Of a stretch of DNA of 38,735 nt, positions 16,140 to 25,072 are shown piece after piece. The notes beneath the pieces were generated by a model. That model had not been told where the DNA came from, did no database searches, and worked only from the letters and a program-made list of their open reading frames with translations. The stretch's first letter is position 1. Every line of letters starts with the position of its first letter. This DNA comes from an uncultured Clostridium sp. (GTDB lineage Bacteria; Bacillota; Clostridia; Lachnospirales; Lachnospiraceae): contig CAMMNN010000031.1 of assembly GCA_946498245.1 (NCBI GenBank), positions 1 to 38,735 of the forward strand. Reading direction: 5' to 3'. The position numbers were made by a program, and so were the translations under genes.

Positions 16140-16928
16140 ATGAAGGCAGCGCTTTCTGTAAGAGATTGTGAAGGAAATATAAAGGCAAGGGCAGAGGCCC
16201 AGGCCAATGGAGAAACGGTTCTGGCATGGGAAGGGGAATACCTGCCGGGAGATCAGATTATCTGTACGTTTCCGGAGACGGAGAAATTTTACGTAGTCCG
16301 CATTGACGATACTATGGACGAAGCTTTTGTCTATGTAACAAAGGAGGAAGTGGTATACGATATTCCTTTTGAGGAAAAGAAGACGTCCTATAATCCCAAA
16401 GCATTTACCGGGGAACGCCATTATCTGACCCTGCGTCCGGCAAAAGAGTTTGAGATCAGCGCTTACAAAAATCTGGCCAAAAACGTAATGGATCAGCACG
16501 GGGATCCGGGATGCTACCCCCATGCGTCGGCCAATGTGGAGACTAGGGGAGAGGCGGTTTTCGCCGCCAGAAACGCTATTGACGGAGTGGTGGCCAATCT
16601 GTCCCACGGCAACTGGCCCTACGAATCCTGGGGCATTAACCGCCAGGATGATGCGGAAATGACCCTGGAATTTGGACGCCCCGTAGACTTTGACACCATC
16701 ATTCTCTATACCCGGGCGGACTTCCCCCACGATAACTGGTGGGTAGAGGCCACTTTGACATTCTCCGACGGCACTTCAGAAGTAGTCAAGATGGAAAAAA
16801 GCGTGGAAAGCCACAGCTTCTCTATTTCCAGGAAGGGCATTACCTGGATAAAGCTGGGCCGGCTTATTAAGGCGGACGATCCTTCTCCCTTCCCGGCTCT
16901 GACCCAGATAGAGGTATACGGAAGATAA
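16140..16928 (+). CDS. Unrecognised protein with discoidin/CBM-like C-terminal domain
   Basis: 262 residues, no signal peptide or membrane segment. The N-terminal 90 residues are beta-rich (KAALSVRDCEGNIKARAEAQ; QIICTFPETEKFYVVRIDD) and unassigned. The C-terminal part (about 130-262) looks like an F5/8-type or CBM-like jelly roll: AARNAIDGVVANLSHGNWPYESW, AEMTLEFGRPVDFDTIILYTR, then VEATLTFSDGTSEVV and ITWIKLGRLI, ending ALTQIEVYG. Such a domain normally binds carbohydrate outside the cell, so its cytoplasmic placement beside intracellular GH88 and lyase enzymes is odd. It may be a sugar sensor, an accessory to the lyase, or an uncharacterised enzyme. It is separated from GH88 by its own promoter and dyad, and followed by a strong terminator. 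Confidence 0.7.
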   Translation: MKAALSVRDCEGNIKARAEAQANGETVLAWEGEYLPGDQIICTFPETEKFYVVRIDDTMDEAFVYVTKEEVVYDIPFEEKKTSYNPKAFTGERHYLTLRPAKEFEISAYKNLAKNVMDQHGDPGCYPHASANVETRGEAVFAARNAIDGVVANLSHGNWPYESWGINRQDDAEMTLEFGRPVDFDTIILYTRADFPHDNWWVEATLTFSDGTSEVVKMEKSVESHSFSISRKGITWIKLGRLIKADDPSPFPALTQIEVYGR

Positions 16929-16946
16929 AAATTCCATAAAGATAGC

Positions 16947-16992
16947 AAATCCCGGAAAAAACCTTTTTTGCAGGGCTTTTTCCGGGATTTTT
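16947..16992 (+). terminator. Intrinsic terminator ending the utilisation locus
   Basis: AAATCCCGGAAAAA (16947-16960) pairs with TTTTTCCGGGATTT (16977-16990), followed by further T residues. It lies 18 bases after the stop of the discoidin-like gene and isolates it from trkA. Confidence 0.9.
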
Positions 16993-17022
16993 GCATTTCC
17001 CTATTTTCAAATAACAGGGAAG

Positions 17023-17031
17023 TGCTATAAT
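17023..17031 (+). promoter_or_regulatory. Extended -10 promoter for trkA-trkH
   Basis: TGCTATAAT (17023-17031) is a perfect extended -10 with a perfect TATAAT. The upstream region offers only a weak -35 (TTTTCA, 17004-17009, 16-base spacing). Transcription would start near 17038, about 50 bases before the ATG. Confidence 0.6.
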
Positions 17032-17088
17032 AGCATTGTCTTTCCATAATGAATAAAACGACTTCAAAGTCTAAATACGGAGGAAATT

Positions 17089-18453
17089 ATGAAGATCATC
17101 ATTATTGGGTGCGGCAAGGTAGGAAGAACCCTGGCTCTCCAGTTAAGTGAGGAGCAGCACGATATTGTGCTTATTGACACATCTTCTCAGCGGCTGCAGG
17201 AATTTTCCGAGGAGATCGACGCCATGTATTTGGTGGGAAACGGCGCCAGCATCTCCATCCAGGAGGAGGCCGGCATTCAGGACGCCGATATTTTAATTGC
17301 CGTTACCGGATCGGACGAACTGAACCTTCTGTGCTGCCTCATTGCTAAGAGAGTCAGCGACTGCCATACCATCGCCAGAGTCAGGAATCCGGTTTACAGC
17401 CAGGAAATCAATTTTATTAAAGAACGTCTGGGTATTTCCATGAGCTTAAACCCGGAATTTGCTACTGCCACAGAGATGGCCAGACTGCTGCGGTTCCCTT
17501 CCGCCATCCAAATTGACACCTTTGCAAAAGGCAGAGTAGAACTGCTGAAATTTAAATTGAAACCGGAATTTGGAATGGACGGTTTGGCAGTTTCGGAACT
17601 GGCGGAACGGTTCAAATGCGATATTCTTATCTGCGGAGTAGAACGGGAAGGCGGGGTAAACATTCCCCGAGGCGATTTCATTTTGAAAAACGACGATATG
17701 ATTTCCATTGTGGCTTCCCCGCAAAATTCAGCGGCCTTTTTCAGAAAGATAGGACTTGCCACCCATCAGGTAAAAAACGCCTTGATTGTAGGAGGCGGAA
17801 CTCTGGGCTATTATCTGGCAAAGCAGTTATTATATATGAAAATCAAAGTCCGTATTGTAGAAAAGGACAAGGAACGGTGTGAGGAACTCAGTGAGCTTTT
17901 GCCGGAAGCCTCCATCATTAACGGCGACGGTACGGACAAAAAGCTTTTGATGCAGTGCGGCCTTCCCTCGGCAGAGGCTTTTATTACCCTTACCAGTATT
18001 GACGAGGAAAATATTTTCCTGTCTTTGTTTGCAAAAGAGCAGTCCAAGGCAAAGCTTATAACTAAGGTCACCAGAATTGCTTTTGACAGCATTATTGAAA
18101 AATTGGATCTGGGAAGCGTAATCTACCCCAAATACATTACGGCGGATTATATTATCCAGTATGTCCGCGCTATGCAAAATTCCATTGGCAGCAATGTGGA
18201 AACTATGTACCATATTTTGGACAACAGGGCGGAGGCACTGGAGTTTTCTATCCGGGAAGATGGTCCCGTTATAGACGTCCCCCTGATGGATCTGCCTCTC
18301 AAGGACAATCTTTTAGTGTGCTGTATTAATCATCACGGAAAAATTACCATTCCCCGGGGCCACGACCGGATCCAGGTAGGAGATACGGTTATTATTGTTA
18401 CAACCAGAAAGGGTCTTCAGGATATTAATGATATTCTCAGAAAACAGGTGTAA
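17089..18453 (+). CDS. trkA: Potassium uptake regulatory protein TrkA
   Basis: 454-residue peripheral NAD-binding subunit that gates the TrkH potassium channel. It is a tandem two-RCK protein: N-terminal Rossmann GCGKVG (7-12) with VLIDTS acidic strand end, an RCK-C domain at about 140-225, then a second Rossmann segment LIVGGGTLGYYLAKQLL (about 229-245) with VRIVEKD, and a second RCK-C to the end (IPRGHDRIQVGDTVIIVTT). Length is normal for full-length TrkA. Start is set by GGAGG 6 bases before the ATG. trkH begins 3 bases after its stop, so translation is probably coupled. Confidence 0.95.
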   Translation: MKIIIIGCGKVGRTLALQLSEEQHDIVLIDTSSQRLQEFSEEIDAMYLVGNGASISIQEEAGIQDADILIAVTGSDELNLLCCLIAKRVSDCHTIARVRNPVYSQEINFIKERLGISMSLNPEFATATEMARLLRFPSAIQIDTFAKGRVELLKFKLKPEFGMDGLAVSELAERFKCDILICGVEREGGVNIPRGDFILKNDDMISIVASPQNSAAFFRKIGLATHQVKNALIVGGGTLGYYLAKQLLYMKIKVRIVEKDKERCEELSELLPEASIINGDGTDKKLLMQCGLPSAEAFITLTSIDEENIFLSLFAKEQSKAKLITKVTRIAFDSIIEKLDLGSVIYPKYITADYIIQYVRAMQNSIGSNVETMYHILDNRAEALEFSIREDGPVIDVPLMDLPLKDNLLVCCINHHGKITIPRGHDRIQVGDTVIIVTTRKGLQDINDILRKQV

Positions 18454-18456
18454 GTT

Positions 18457-19896
18457 ATGAATTATGGAATTATCCGATTTATCATAGGCTGGACACTGGT
18501 TTTGGAAGGCGCTTTGATGGCTCCTTCCGCAGTGGTAGCGATTATTTACGGGGAATCTGAAATCTGGGATTTTGCAGCTTCCATAGGAGCCTGTCTCGCC
18601 TGCGGCACGGCGCTGAAATGGAAGAAACCCCGAAAACATGAGTTTTTCACCAGAGAGGGCTTTGTGTCCGTAGCCCTGAGCTGGGTTGCTTTGAGTGTGA
18701 TGGGAAGCCTGCCCTTTTTATTCAGCGGGACGATTCCGGATCCCATAGACGCTCTTTTTGAAACGGTGTCAGGCTTTACCACTACGGGAGCCAGCATTCT
18801 GCCTGAGGTAGAGTCTCTGCCGCGCAGCATTATTTTCTGGCGCAGCTTCACCCACTGGATCGGCGGTATGGGGGTTCTGGTATTTTTGCTGACCCTCCTT
18901 CCCATGACCGGCGGTTTTCATATGAGTATCATGAAGGCGGAAAGCCCGGGGCCCTCTGTCAGCAGACTGGTTCCCAAGGTCCGCTCTACGGCAAAGATTC
19001 TCTATGCCATTTATATTGTTATGACTATCATAGAGATTGTTTTGCTCTTAATCGGGAAAATGCCCCTTTTCGACGCCCTGACCCTGTCTTTCGGCACAGC
19101 GGGAACAGGGGGATTCGGGATCCGCAACGACAGCGTCGCCGGCTACTCTGTGTATCATCAGGTGATTATTACTATCTTTATGATACTTTTCGGCATTAAC
19201 TTTAACGCTTACTTTTTTATCCTTATGGGAAAGGCCCGCAGCGCTTTCCGCATAGAGGAAGTAAAGGGATATGTAATCATTATCGCTGTTTCCACTGCAA
19301 TCATCGCAGGAAATATCTACGGAATATACGGAAATCTGGCGGAAGCGGTTCAGCAGTCGGCCTTTCAGGTGGCGTCTATTATTACCACCACCGGCTACGC
19401 TACCACGGACTTTGATAAATGGCCCCAGGTATCCCGAACAATTCTGGTAATGCTGATGTTTGTAGGGGCCTGCGCCGGAAGCACAGGCGGGGGCATTAAG
19501 GTGTCCCGGTTCTTAATCCTTTTAAAAACTGTTGGAAAAGAACTGCGGCAGTACCTGTATCCCAAGAGTGTGAAAAAGATCAAAATGGACGGAAAAAGCA
19601 TTGAACATGAGGTAGTCCGCTCAGTAAATGTATTTCTGATTACCTATGTAATGATTTTTGCGTTTTCGATCCTGATTCTGGCCTTTGACAATATGGATTT
19701 GATTACCAATTTTACGGCGGTGGCCGCTACCCTCAACAACGTAGGCCCAGGTCTGGAACTGGTAGGGCCGGCGGCGAACTTTTCAGTATTCTCCGGCGTG
19801 GCGAAACTGGTTATGGTATTTGATATGCTGGCGGGACGTCTGGAACTGTTCCCACTGCTGCTGCTATTTTATCCGGCTACATGGAAGAAATTTTAG
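18457..19896 (+). CDS. trkH: Potassium uptake membrane protein TrkH
   Basis: 479-residue membrane channel/transporter subunit. Four pore-loop filter regions are visible: TVSGFTTTGAS, FGTAGTGGFGIRND, ITTTGYATTDFDKW and LNNVGPGLELVG, together with the gating-loop motif GACAGSTGGGIKVSR. Numerous hydrophobic helices and normal length and C-terminus (RLELFPLLLLFYPATW) indicate an intact gene. It starts 3 bases after trkA. The last base of its TAG stop begins a tight hairpin repeat. Confidence 0.95.
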   Translation: MNYGIIRFIIGWTLVLEGALMAPSAVVAIIYGESEIWDFAASIGACLACGTALKWKKPRKHEFFTREGFVSVALSWVALSVMGSLPFLFSGTIPDPIDALFETVSGFTTTGASILPEVESLPRSIIFWRSFTHWIGGMGVLVFLLTLLPMTGGFHMSIMKAESPGPSVSRLVPKVRSTAKILYAIYIVMTIIEIVLLLIGKMPLFDALTLSFGTAGTGGFGIRNDSVAGYSVYHQVIITIFMILFGINFNAYFFILMGKARSAFRIEEVKGYVIIIAVSTAIIAGNIYGIYGNLAEAVQQSAFQVASIITTTGYATTDFDKWPQVSRTILVMLMFVGACAGSTGGGIKVSRFLILLKTVGKELRQYLYPKSVKKIKMDGKSIEHEVVRSVNVFLITYVMIFAFSILILAFDNMDLITNFTAVAATLNNVGPGLELVGPAANFSVFSGVAKLVMVFDMLAGRLELFPLLLLFYPATWKKF

Positions 19897-19930
19897 GAAT
19901 CCTGCTTGCAGGATTCCCCGCCTGAGGCGG
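19896..19930 (+). repeat. Two tight hairpins at the trkH stop (REP-like/terminator)
   Basis: GGAATCCTGC (19896-19905), TT, GCAGGATTCC (19908-19917) is a 10-bp stem with a 2-base loop, immediately followed by CCGCC-TGA-GGCGG (19918-19930). No T-run follows. A CTGCTTGCAG core recurs in the palindromic intergenic region at 28.2 kb, so these may be members of a dispersed REP-like family that also protects the mRNA 3' end. Confidence 0.6.
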
Positions 19931-19956
19931 AGTGCATAAGCGCTGGCTTCCATTCT

Positions 19957-20012
19957 TTTCCGTAAAATCGTCCGTTTTCTGTTTGCTGACAGCGGGCGAT
20001 TTTTGCTTGTTG
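19957..20012 (+). repeat. 56-bp terminator-like repeat, copy A
   Basis: This 56-base segment matches the reverse complement of 33220-33275 with only two mismatches. It contains AAAATCGTCCG and CGGGCGATTTTT, which pair (one G-T) as an intrinsic terminator with a T-tail on the plus strand. It marks the left side of the TetR-MATE cassette. Confidence 0.85.
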
Positions 20013-20054
20013 AAAAGTGTTGGGAAACGCCAGTTCTGTTTTTGAAAATAATTG

Positions 20055-20098
20055 AATGAATATTATTCATTGACTTTAAAAAAGAAACGTGCTATGAT
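20055..20098 (+). promoter_or_regulatory. tetR promoter with 17-bp palindromic operator
   Basis: TTGACT (20070-20075), 17 bases, TATGAT (20093-20098) form a good promoter. The perfect palindrome AATGAATATTATTCATT (20055-20071) touches the -35 box. The same palindrome lies before the MATE gene, so it is the probable site for the encoded TetR-family repressor, giving autoregulation. Confidence 0.75.
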
Positions 20099-20121
20099 GT
20101 CTGGTGGAAAGGAGGTGCAGT

Positions 20122-20682
20122 ATGCGTATTACGAAAGAACCAGAGGAACGCAAACAGGAAATATTAGATACTGCTATGAGGCTTTTCTATGAAAAGGGCT
20201 ATGAAAAAACTTCTATTGCTGATATTGCAAAAGCCATAGGCGTTGCACAAGGATTGTGCTACCGATATTTTCCGTCAAAAGAAGCTCTTTTTGACAGTGC
20301 AATTGAGCAATATGCAGAGGAGCTGGTAAGCCGCTTTTCGGTTCCCTTGGGCCATGAGCAAATGACATTGAAGGAATTTATTGAAACAATGCCAATCATG
20401 GTGGAAACAGAAGATAGCAATTATTATAAAACGCTTCATGTTGTAGAAAACAAAAAATTTCACGACCAACTGACCTTAAAAGTCTGCGAGAAACTTTCGG
20501 GGATAGTTGCTAAAGTACTGGAACACGCAAAGGAAAAGGGCGAAATCAGCATAGATGACACAAGGTCTGCGGCTTTATTTTGCGTTTATGGTCAAATCGG
20601 TATTTTACTCAGCAAGAATTATACCGCAGAAGAGAAAGAGAAACATATTCGTGAGTTTTTGATTTATGCGCTGCGGTTATAA
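20122..20682 (+). CDS. TetR/AcrR-family transcriptional regulator
   Basis: 186-residue repressor of the adjacent efflux gene (inferred). N-terminal TetR helix-turn-helix: EILDTAMRLFYEKGYEKTSIADIAKAIGVAQGLCYRYFPSKEALF is the canonical pattern (core GYEKTSIADIAKAIGVAQG). The C-terminal ligand domain is typical in length. The in-frame GTG at 20104 is rejected because the AGGAGG at 20110-20115 lies inside it, 6 bases before ATG20122. The gene is AT-richer than the trk and gro genes on either side, consistent with transfer. It is followed by a hairpin, then the MATE gene. Confidence 0.9.
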   Translation: MRITKEPEERKQEILDTAMRLFYEKGYEKTSIADIAKAIGVAQGLCYRYFPSKEALFDSAIEQYAEELVSRFSVPLGHEQMTLKEFIETMPIMVETEDSNYYKTLHVVENKKFHDQLTLKVCEKLSGIVAKVLEHAKEKGEISIDDTRSAALFCVYGQIGILLSKNYTAEEKEKHIREFLIYALRL

Positions 20683-20687
20683 TTTCA

Positions 20688-20712
20688 GCTCCCTGCTCCG
20701 GTGGTAGGGAGC
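20688..20712 (+). terminator. Weak terminator/hairpin between tetR and MATE gene
   Basis: GCTCCCT (20688-20694) pairs with AGGGAGC (20706-20712), followed by AATCTTAT. The poor T-run suggests partial termination or an mRNA-processing hairpin. Confidence 0.45.
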
Positions 20713-20728
20713 AATCTTATAGCATCAA

Positions 20729-20745
20729 AATGAATAATATTCATT
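20729..20745 (+). promoter_or_regulatory. Second copy of the TetR-type operator, before the MATE gene
   Basis: AATGAATAATATTCATT is the exact reverse complement of the palindrome at 20055-20071. It lies 23 bases upstream of the MATE start codon, where a bound repressor would block a local promoter or act as a roadblock to transcription from tetR. Confidence 0.75.
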
Positions 20746-20768
20746 CATTAAAAGAAAGGAAGATTTAT

Positions 20769-22085
20769 ATGCAAACAAAAATTGATTTTATCGGAGGAAA
20801 TACAAGGCGCTGTTTAATGGCTATGACATTGCCCATGATTGCGGCTATGTTCCTAAACATGGCTTATAACCTTGTGGATAGCTTATGGCTTGGAAATCTT
20901 TTGGGTGAAACTGCATATGCCGCTTTAACAAACTCTACACCGATTATTTTAATCCTGACATCAATTGCAATGGGAGCGACAAACGGGGTTTCTATTTTAC
21001 TTTCACAGGCAATCGGCGCAAAAAATCAAAAACGAGCAGAGAGTTTGATTTCCACTTCATTTGTCGTTGCGCTTCTCTTTTCCTTGATGATTACTTTGGC
21101 CCTTGAAATATTTCTGCCACATATTTTAAACGCTTTAAATACTCCGGCGGAAACGTATGATATGGCATACAGCTATCTTTCTATTTATGTTCTTGGATAT
21201 TTGGCGGTTTATCTGTATCTGTATTTTACTGCGGTTTTAAGGTGCTTCGGAAATTCCATGTTTCAAGCAGTTGCTATGCTTGTGTCAACCGTATTAAACG
21301 CGATCCTTGATCCTATTTTTATCTATTTCGTTGGCTTTCATGGAGCGGCGATTGCAACTTTGCTTTCACAGGGCATCTGCCTGATTTTCATGGTTGTATA
21401 TCTGAAAAGGAAAAAGTTCTTTTCTTTGCATATTACCTGGTTTGATAAAGAGGACGTTTTACCGCTTATTGGGAAAGCGGTACCGTCTGTCGTTCAGCAG
21501 AGTATTCCGGCAGTAAGCACGACTTGTTTAACTGCACTGGTAAGTACATATAGTATCACTGCCATTGCGGCATATGGAATTACGGGAAAATTGGAAACAA
21601 TTCTTTTTTATCCGGCTATGGCCCTCAACATGGTCTTGACCGCTATCGTGGGTCAATGTATCGGCGGACAGCGAATTGACCGGGCAGAAGATTACTTAAA
21701 ATGTGCTTTGAAATACGGGTGTGTACTGCTTTTCATTCTTTCCGGTGTCATAGTGATCTTTTCAAAACAGCTCTCCGGCCTTTTTGTAAACAGCACAGAT
21801 GTAGAAGCGATTGTCGGTTCGTATTTTTTAACTGTAAGTATCGGCTATGTCTTGAACACAGTTACAAATTGCTTTCTTGGCGGATTAAACGGATGGGGTA
21901 AGCCTGACAAAAGTATGTTCCTGATGATTTTCTACTATATCATTGTCCGGATACCTTTGGCATATCTGCTTTCGTCATTAGGCTTTGGATTGAACGGAAT
22001 ATGGATTGCTGTACTTGTCAGCCATATCTGCGCGGCGACGGCTTCCACACTGGTATCGCTGTTACAGATAAAAAGCAAAAACTAA
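20769..22085 (+). CDS. MATE-family multidrug efflux transporter
   Basis: About 438-residue, 12-helix cation-coupled drug antiporter of the NorM/DinF type (clostridial MepA-like branch). Characteristic segments: LPMIAAMFLNMAYNLVDSLWLG in TM1, GATNGVSILLSQAIGAKNQKRA in the first loop, LNAILDPIFIY, and the second-half repeat TAIVGQCIGGQRIDRAEDY. The upstream in-frame ATG at 20730 lies inside the operator palindrome and has no ribosome site; ATG20769 follows AAAGGAAG and gives the normal N-terminus. Regulation by the adjacent TetR protein is inferred from the shared operator. Confidence 0.92.
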   Translation: MQTKIDFIGGNTRRCLMAMTLPMIAAMFLNMAYNLVDSLWLGNLLGETAYAALTNSTPIILILTSIAMGATNGVSILLSQAIGAKNQKRAESLISTSFVVALLFSLMITLALEIFLPHILNALNTPAETYDMAYSYLSIYVLGYLAVYLYLYFTAVLRCFGNSMFQAVAMLVSTVLNAILDPIFIYFVGFHGAAIATLLSQGICLIFMVVYLKRKKFFSLHITWFDKEDVLPLIGKAVPSVVQQSIPAVSTTCLTALVSTYSITAIAAYGITGKLETILFYPAMALNMVLTAIVGQCIGGQRIDRAEDYLKCALKYGCVLLFILSGVIVIFSKQLSGLFVNSTDVEAIVGSYFLTVSIGYVLNTVTNCFLGGLNGWGKPDKSMFLMIFYYIIVRIPLAYLLSSLGFGLNGIWIAVLVSHICAATASTLVSLLQIKSKN

Positions 22086-22089
22086 TTAA

Positions 22090-22135
22090 AAAAATAAAGC
22101 GAAAACTCCTAAATGATAAGGAATTTTCGCTTTAT
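22090..22135 (-). terminator. Terminator of the YtxH-like gene (and barrier for MATE)
   Basis: ATAAAGCGAAAA (22094-22105) pairs with TTTTCGCTTTAT (22124-22135). Read on the minus strand the stem is followed by a run of seven T, so it terminates the gene at 22139-22687. On the plus strand it lacks a T-tail but lies 8 bases after the MATE stop. Confidence 0.75.
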
Positions 22136-22138
22136 CGA

Positions 22139-22687
22139 CTATTCTGTTATTTCTTCAACAGTTGTGGTTTCTCCTGAGTTTTTAGAAACGGAATTGTCAA
22201 TCTGGTGGGAAACGGCGTCAGCGGCATCGGCGATTTCGCCGGCAGCTTCCTCAGCCATTTTTTCTACGGAATCCAGCTTTTCCTTAGTGCCGTCTATGGT
22301 TTCTTTCACAGCGGAAGCAGCCAGATGAGCCGTGTCTACAGCGGCGGATACGGCTTCATGGGCGGTATCCTTTAAAACGGCGGCGGTGTCTTTTAAAACA
22401 TCTTTTGCGGCGCTGGCGGCAGCCTCTGCGGAATCCTTCATATCTTTGGCAGCGGCTTTCAGTTCGTCCTTGCTGGAGGACAGGGAAACGTAATTTCGGT
22501 GGGACGGATTGTCCAGATCTCCGGCGGATTTGTCATCTTCTTCCAGTTCCTCGTCCTCAAAGGCGCGGAAATCCTTTTCCAGTTCGTTGCTGAAGGTTTT
22601 ATAACGAACTAAGTAGGCAATGGCAGCCGCGGCGGCGCCTGCTCCGGCCAGAAATGCCAGCACCTTTCCTGTGTTGTTTTTGGACAT
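22139..22687 (-). CDS. YtxH-like Ala/Lys-rich membrane-anchored protein
   Basis: 182 residues. One N-terminal membrane segment (VLAFLAGAGAAAAAIAYLV) is followed by an acidic stretch (EDEELEEDDKSAGDLD) and a long Ala/Lys/Asp/Glu-rich region with heptad-like AAxAAKDVLKDTAAVLKDTA repeats, expected to form extended amphipathic helices as in YtxH/LEA-like stress proteins. The start was placed at ATG22687, after AAAGGAG, because the 30 residues encoded further upstream have no ribosome site. It is divergent from groES-groEL. A role in envelope or general stress is only suggested by composition and neighbourhood. Confidence 0.65.
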   Translation of the reverse strand: MSKNNTGKVLAFLAGAGAAAAAIAYLVRYKTFSNELEKDFRAFEDEELEEDDKSAGDLDNPSHRNYVSLSSSKDELKAAAKDMKDSAEAAASAAKDVLKDTAAVLKDTAHEAVSAAVDTAHLAASAVKETIDGTKEKLDSVEKMAEEAAGEIADAADAVSHQIDNSVSKNSGETTTVEEITE

Positions 22688-22795
22688 AGCACACAGCTCC
22701 TTTCGGTTATAAAATTTAGCTATTAGGATTATTGTAATACGAATTGAGGAAAAAGAAAAGGGATAATTAAATTTCATACTTTTTTTATAAATTTA

Positions 22796-22838
22796 TTAGC
22801 ACTCGACTCTTGACAGTGCTAGTAATGGGTGATATAAC
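22796..22838 (+). promoter_or_regulatory. CIRCE operator overlapping the groES-groEL promoter
   Basis: TTAGCACTC (22796-22804), 9 bases, CAGTGCTAG (22814-22822) matches the HrcA-binding CIRCE element (TTAGCACTC-N9-GAGTGCTAA) with the left arm perfect and two changes in the right arm. TTGACA (22810-22815) falls within it and is 17 bases from TATAAC (22833-22838). HrcA bound here would cover the -35 box; heat would relieve it. Confidence 0.88.
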
Positions 22839-22926
22839 ATTACTTGTGACTAGGAAAGAAATTGGAAAATTTCCAACCAGATAAATCAAGGAAGAAAGCA
22901 GACTTAGAATAAGGAGGATTCTTACT

Positions 22927-23211
22927 ATGAAGTTAGTTCCATTATTTGACAGAGTTGTTTTAAAACAGTTAGTTGCGGAAGAAACCACCAAGTCCGGCAT
23001 CGTTCTGCCGGGTCAGGCAAAAGAGAAGCCGCAGCAGGCTGAGGTTATTGCCGTAGGTCCCGGCGGGGTAGTAGACGGAAAGGAAATTACCATGCAGGTA
23101 AAGGCCGGAGATAAGGTTATTTATTCCAAATATTCCGGAACAGACGTAGAAGTAGACGAAGAGAAGTACGTAATTGTAAAGCAGAATGATATTCTGGCAG
23201 TAATCGAATAA
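22927..23211 (+). CDS. groES: Co-chaperonin GroES
   Basis: 94-residue Cpn10. Shows the family N-terminus LVPLFDRVVLKQL, the mobile-loop region EETTKSGIVLPGQAKEKPQQ that contacts GroEL, the roof and barrel strands (VIAVGPGGV, VKAGDKVIYSKYSGTDV), and the C-terminal ILAVIE. AAGGAGG lies 9 bases before the ATG. First gene of the CIRCE-controlled operon, with groEL 55 bases downstream. Length is normal. Confidence 0.97.
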   Translation: MKLVPLFDRVVLKQLVAEETTKSGIVLPGQAKEKPQQAEVIAVGPGGVVDGKEITMQVKAGDKVIYSKYSGTDVEVDEEKYVIVKQNDILAVIE

Positions 23212-23263
23212 AGAAAAAGGGCTTTGGCCCCGGTGAATGAAGATTATATTTGGAGGTTGATGA

Positions 23264-24889
<1,626 letters not shown>

Positions 24890-24910
24890 TAAAGACAGCG
24901 TAAGCGACGA

Positions 24911-24945
24911 GGGGCTTCCCGCCATAAAAAGGGAAGCCCCTTTTT
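24911..24945 (+). terminator. Intrinsic terminator of groES-groEL
   Basis: GGGGCTTCCC (24911-24920) and GGGAAGCCCC (24931-24940) form a perfect 10-bp GC-rich stem followed by TTTTT. Confidence 0.95.
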
Positions 24946-24959
24946 ACTATGAAAGCCCA

Positions 24960-25017
24960 GTTTCAATGGCCTGACAGACTGTGTGTGAACACACAAGGAT
25001 GGGAGGCCATTGGAAAC
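24960..25017 (+). ncRNA. Candidate structured leader upstream of the 25073 gene
   Basis: GTTTCAATGGCCT (24960-24972) pairs with AGGCCATTGGAAAC (25004-25017) with one bulged base. Enclosed within it, TGTGTGT (24980-24986) and ACACACA (24989-24995) form a second perfect hairpin with a GA loop. The element ends about 40 bases before the ribosome site of the next gene and does not match a riboswitch class that I recognise. It could be a regulatory leader or an mRNA 5'-stabiliser. Confidence 0.5.
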
Positions 25018-25072
25018 GTTCCGGCCGTCCCGGAGGGGAATAAGATTATCTCAGGAAAAGGAGAAACAAAGG

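Noticed and set aside
20104-20121. GTG upstream start for the TetR protein
   Set aside because: The extension contains the AGGAGG ribosome site of the proper ATG.
22688-22777. Longer N-terminus for the YtxH-like protein
   Set aside because: No ribosome site upstream, and the proper AAAGGAG-ATG lies inside it.
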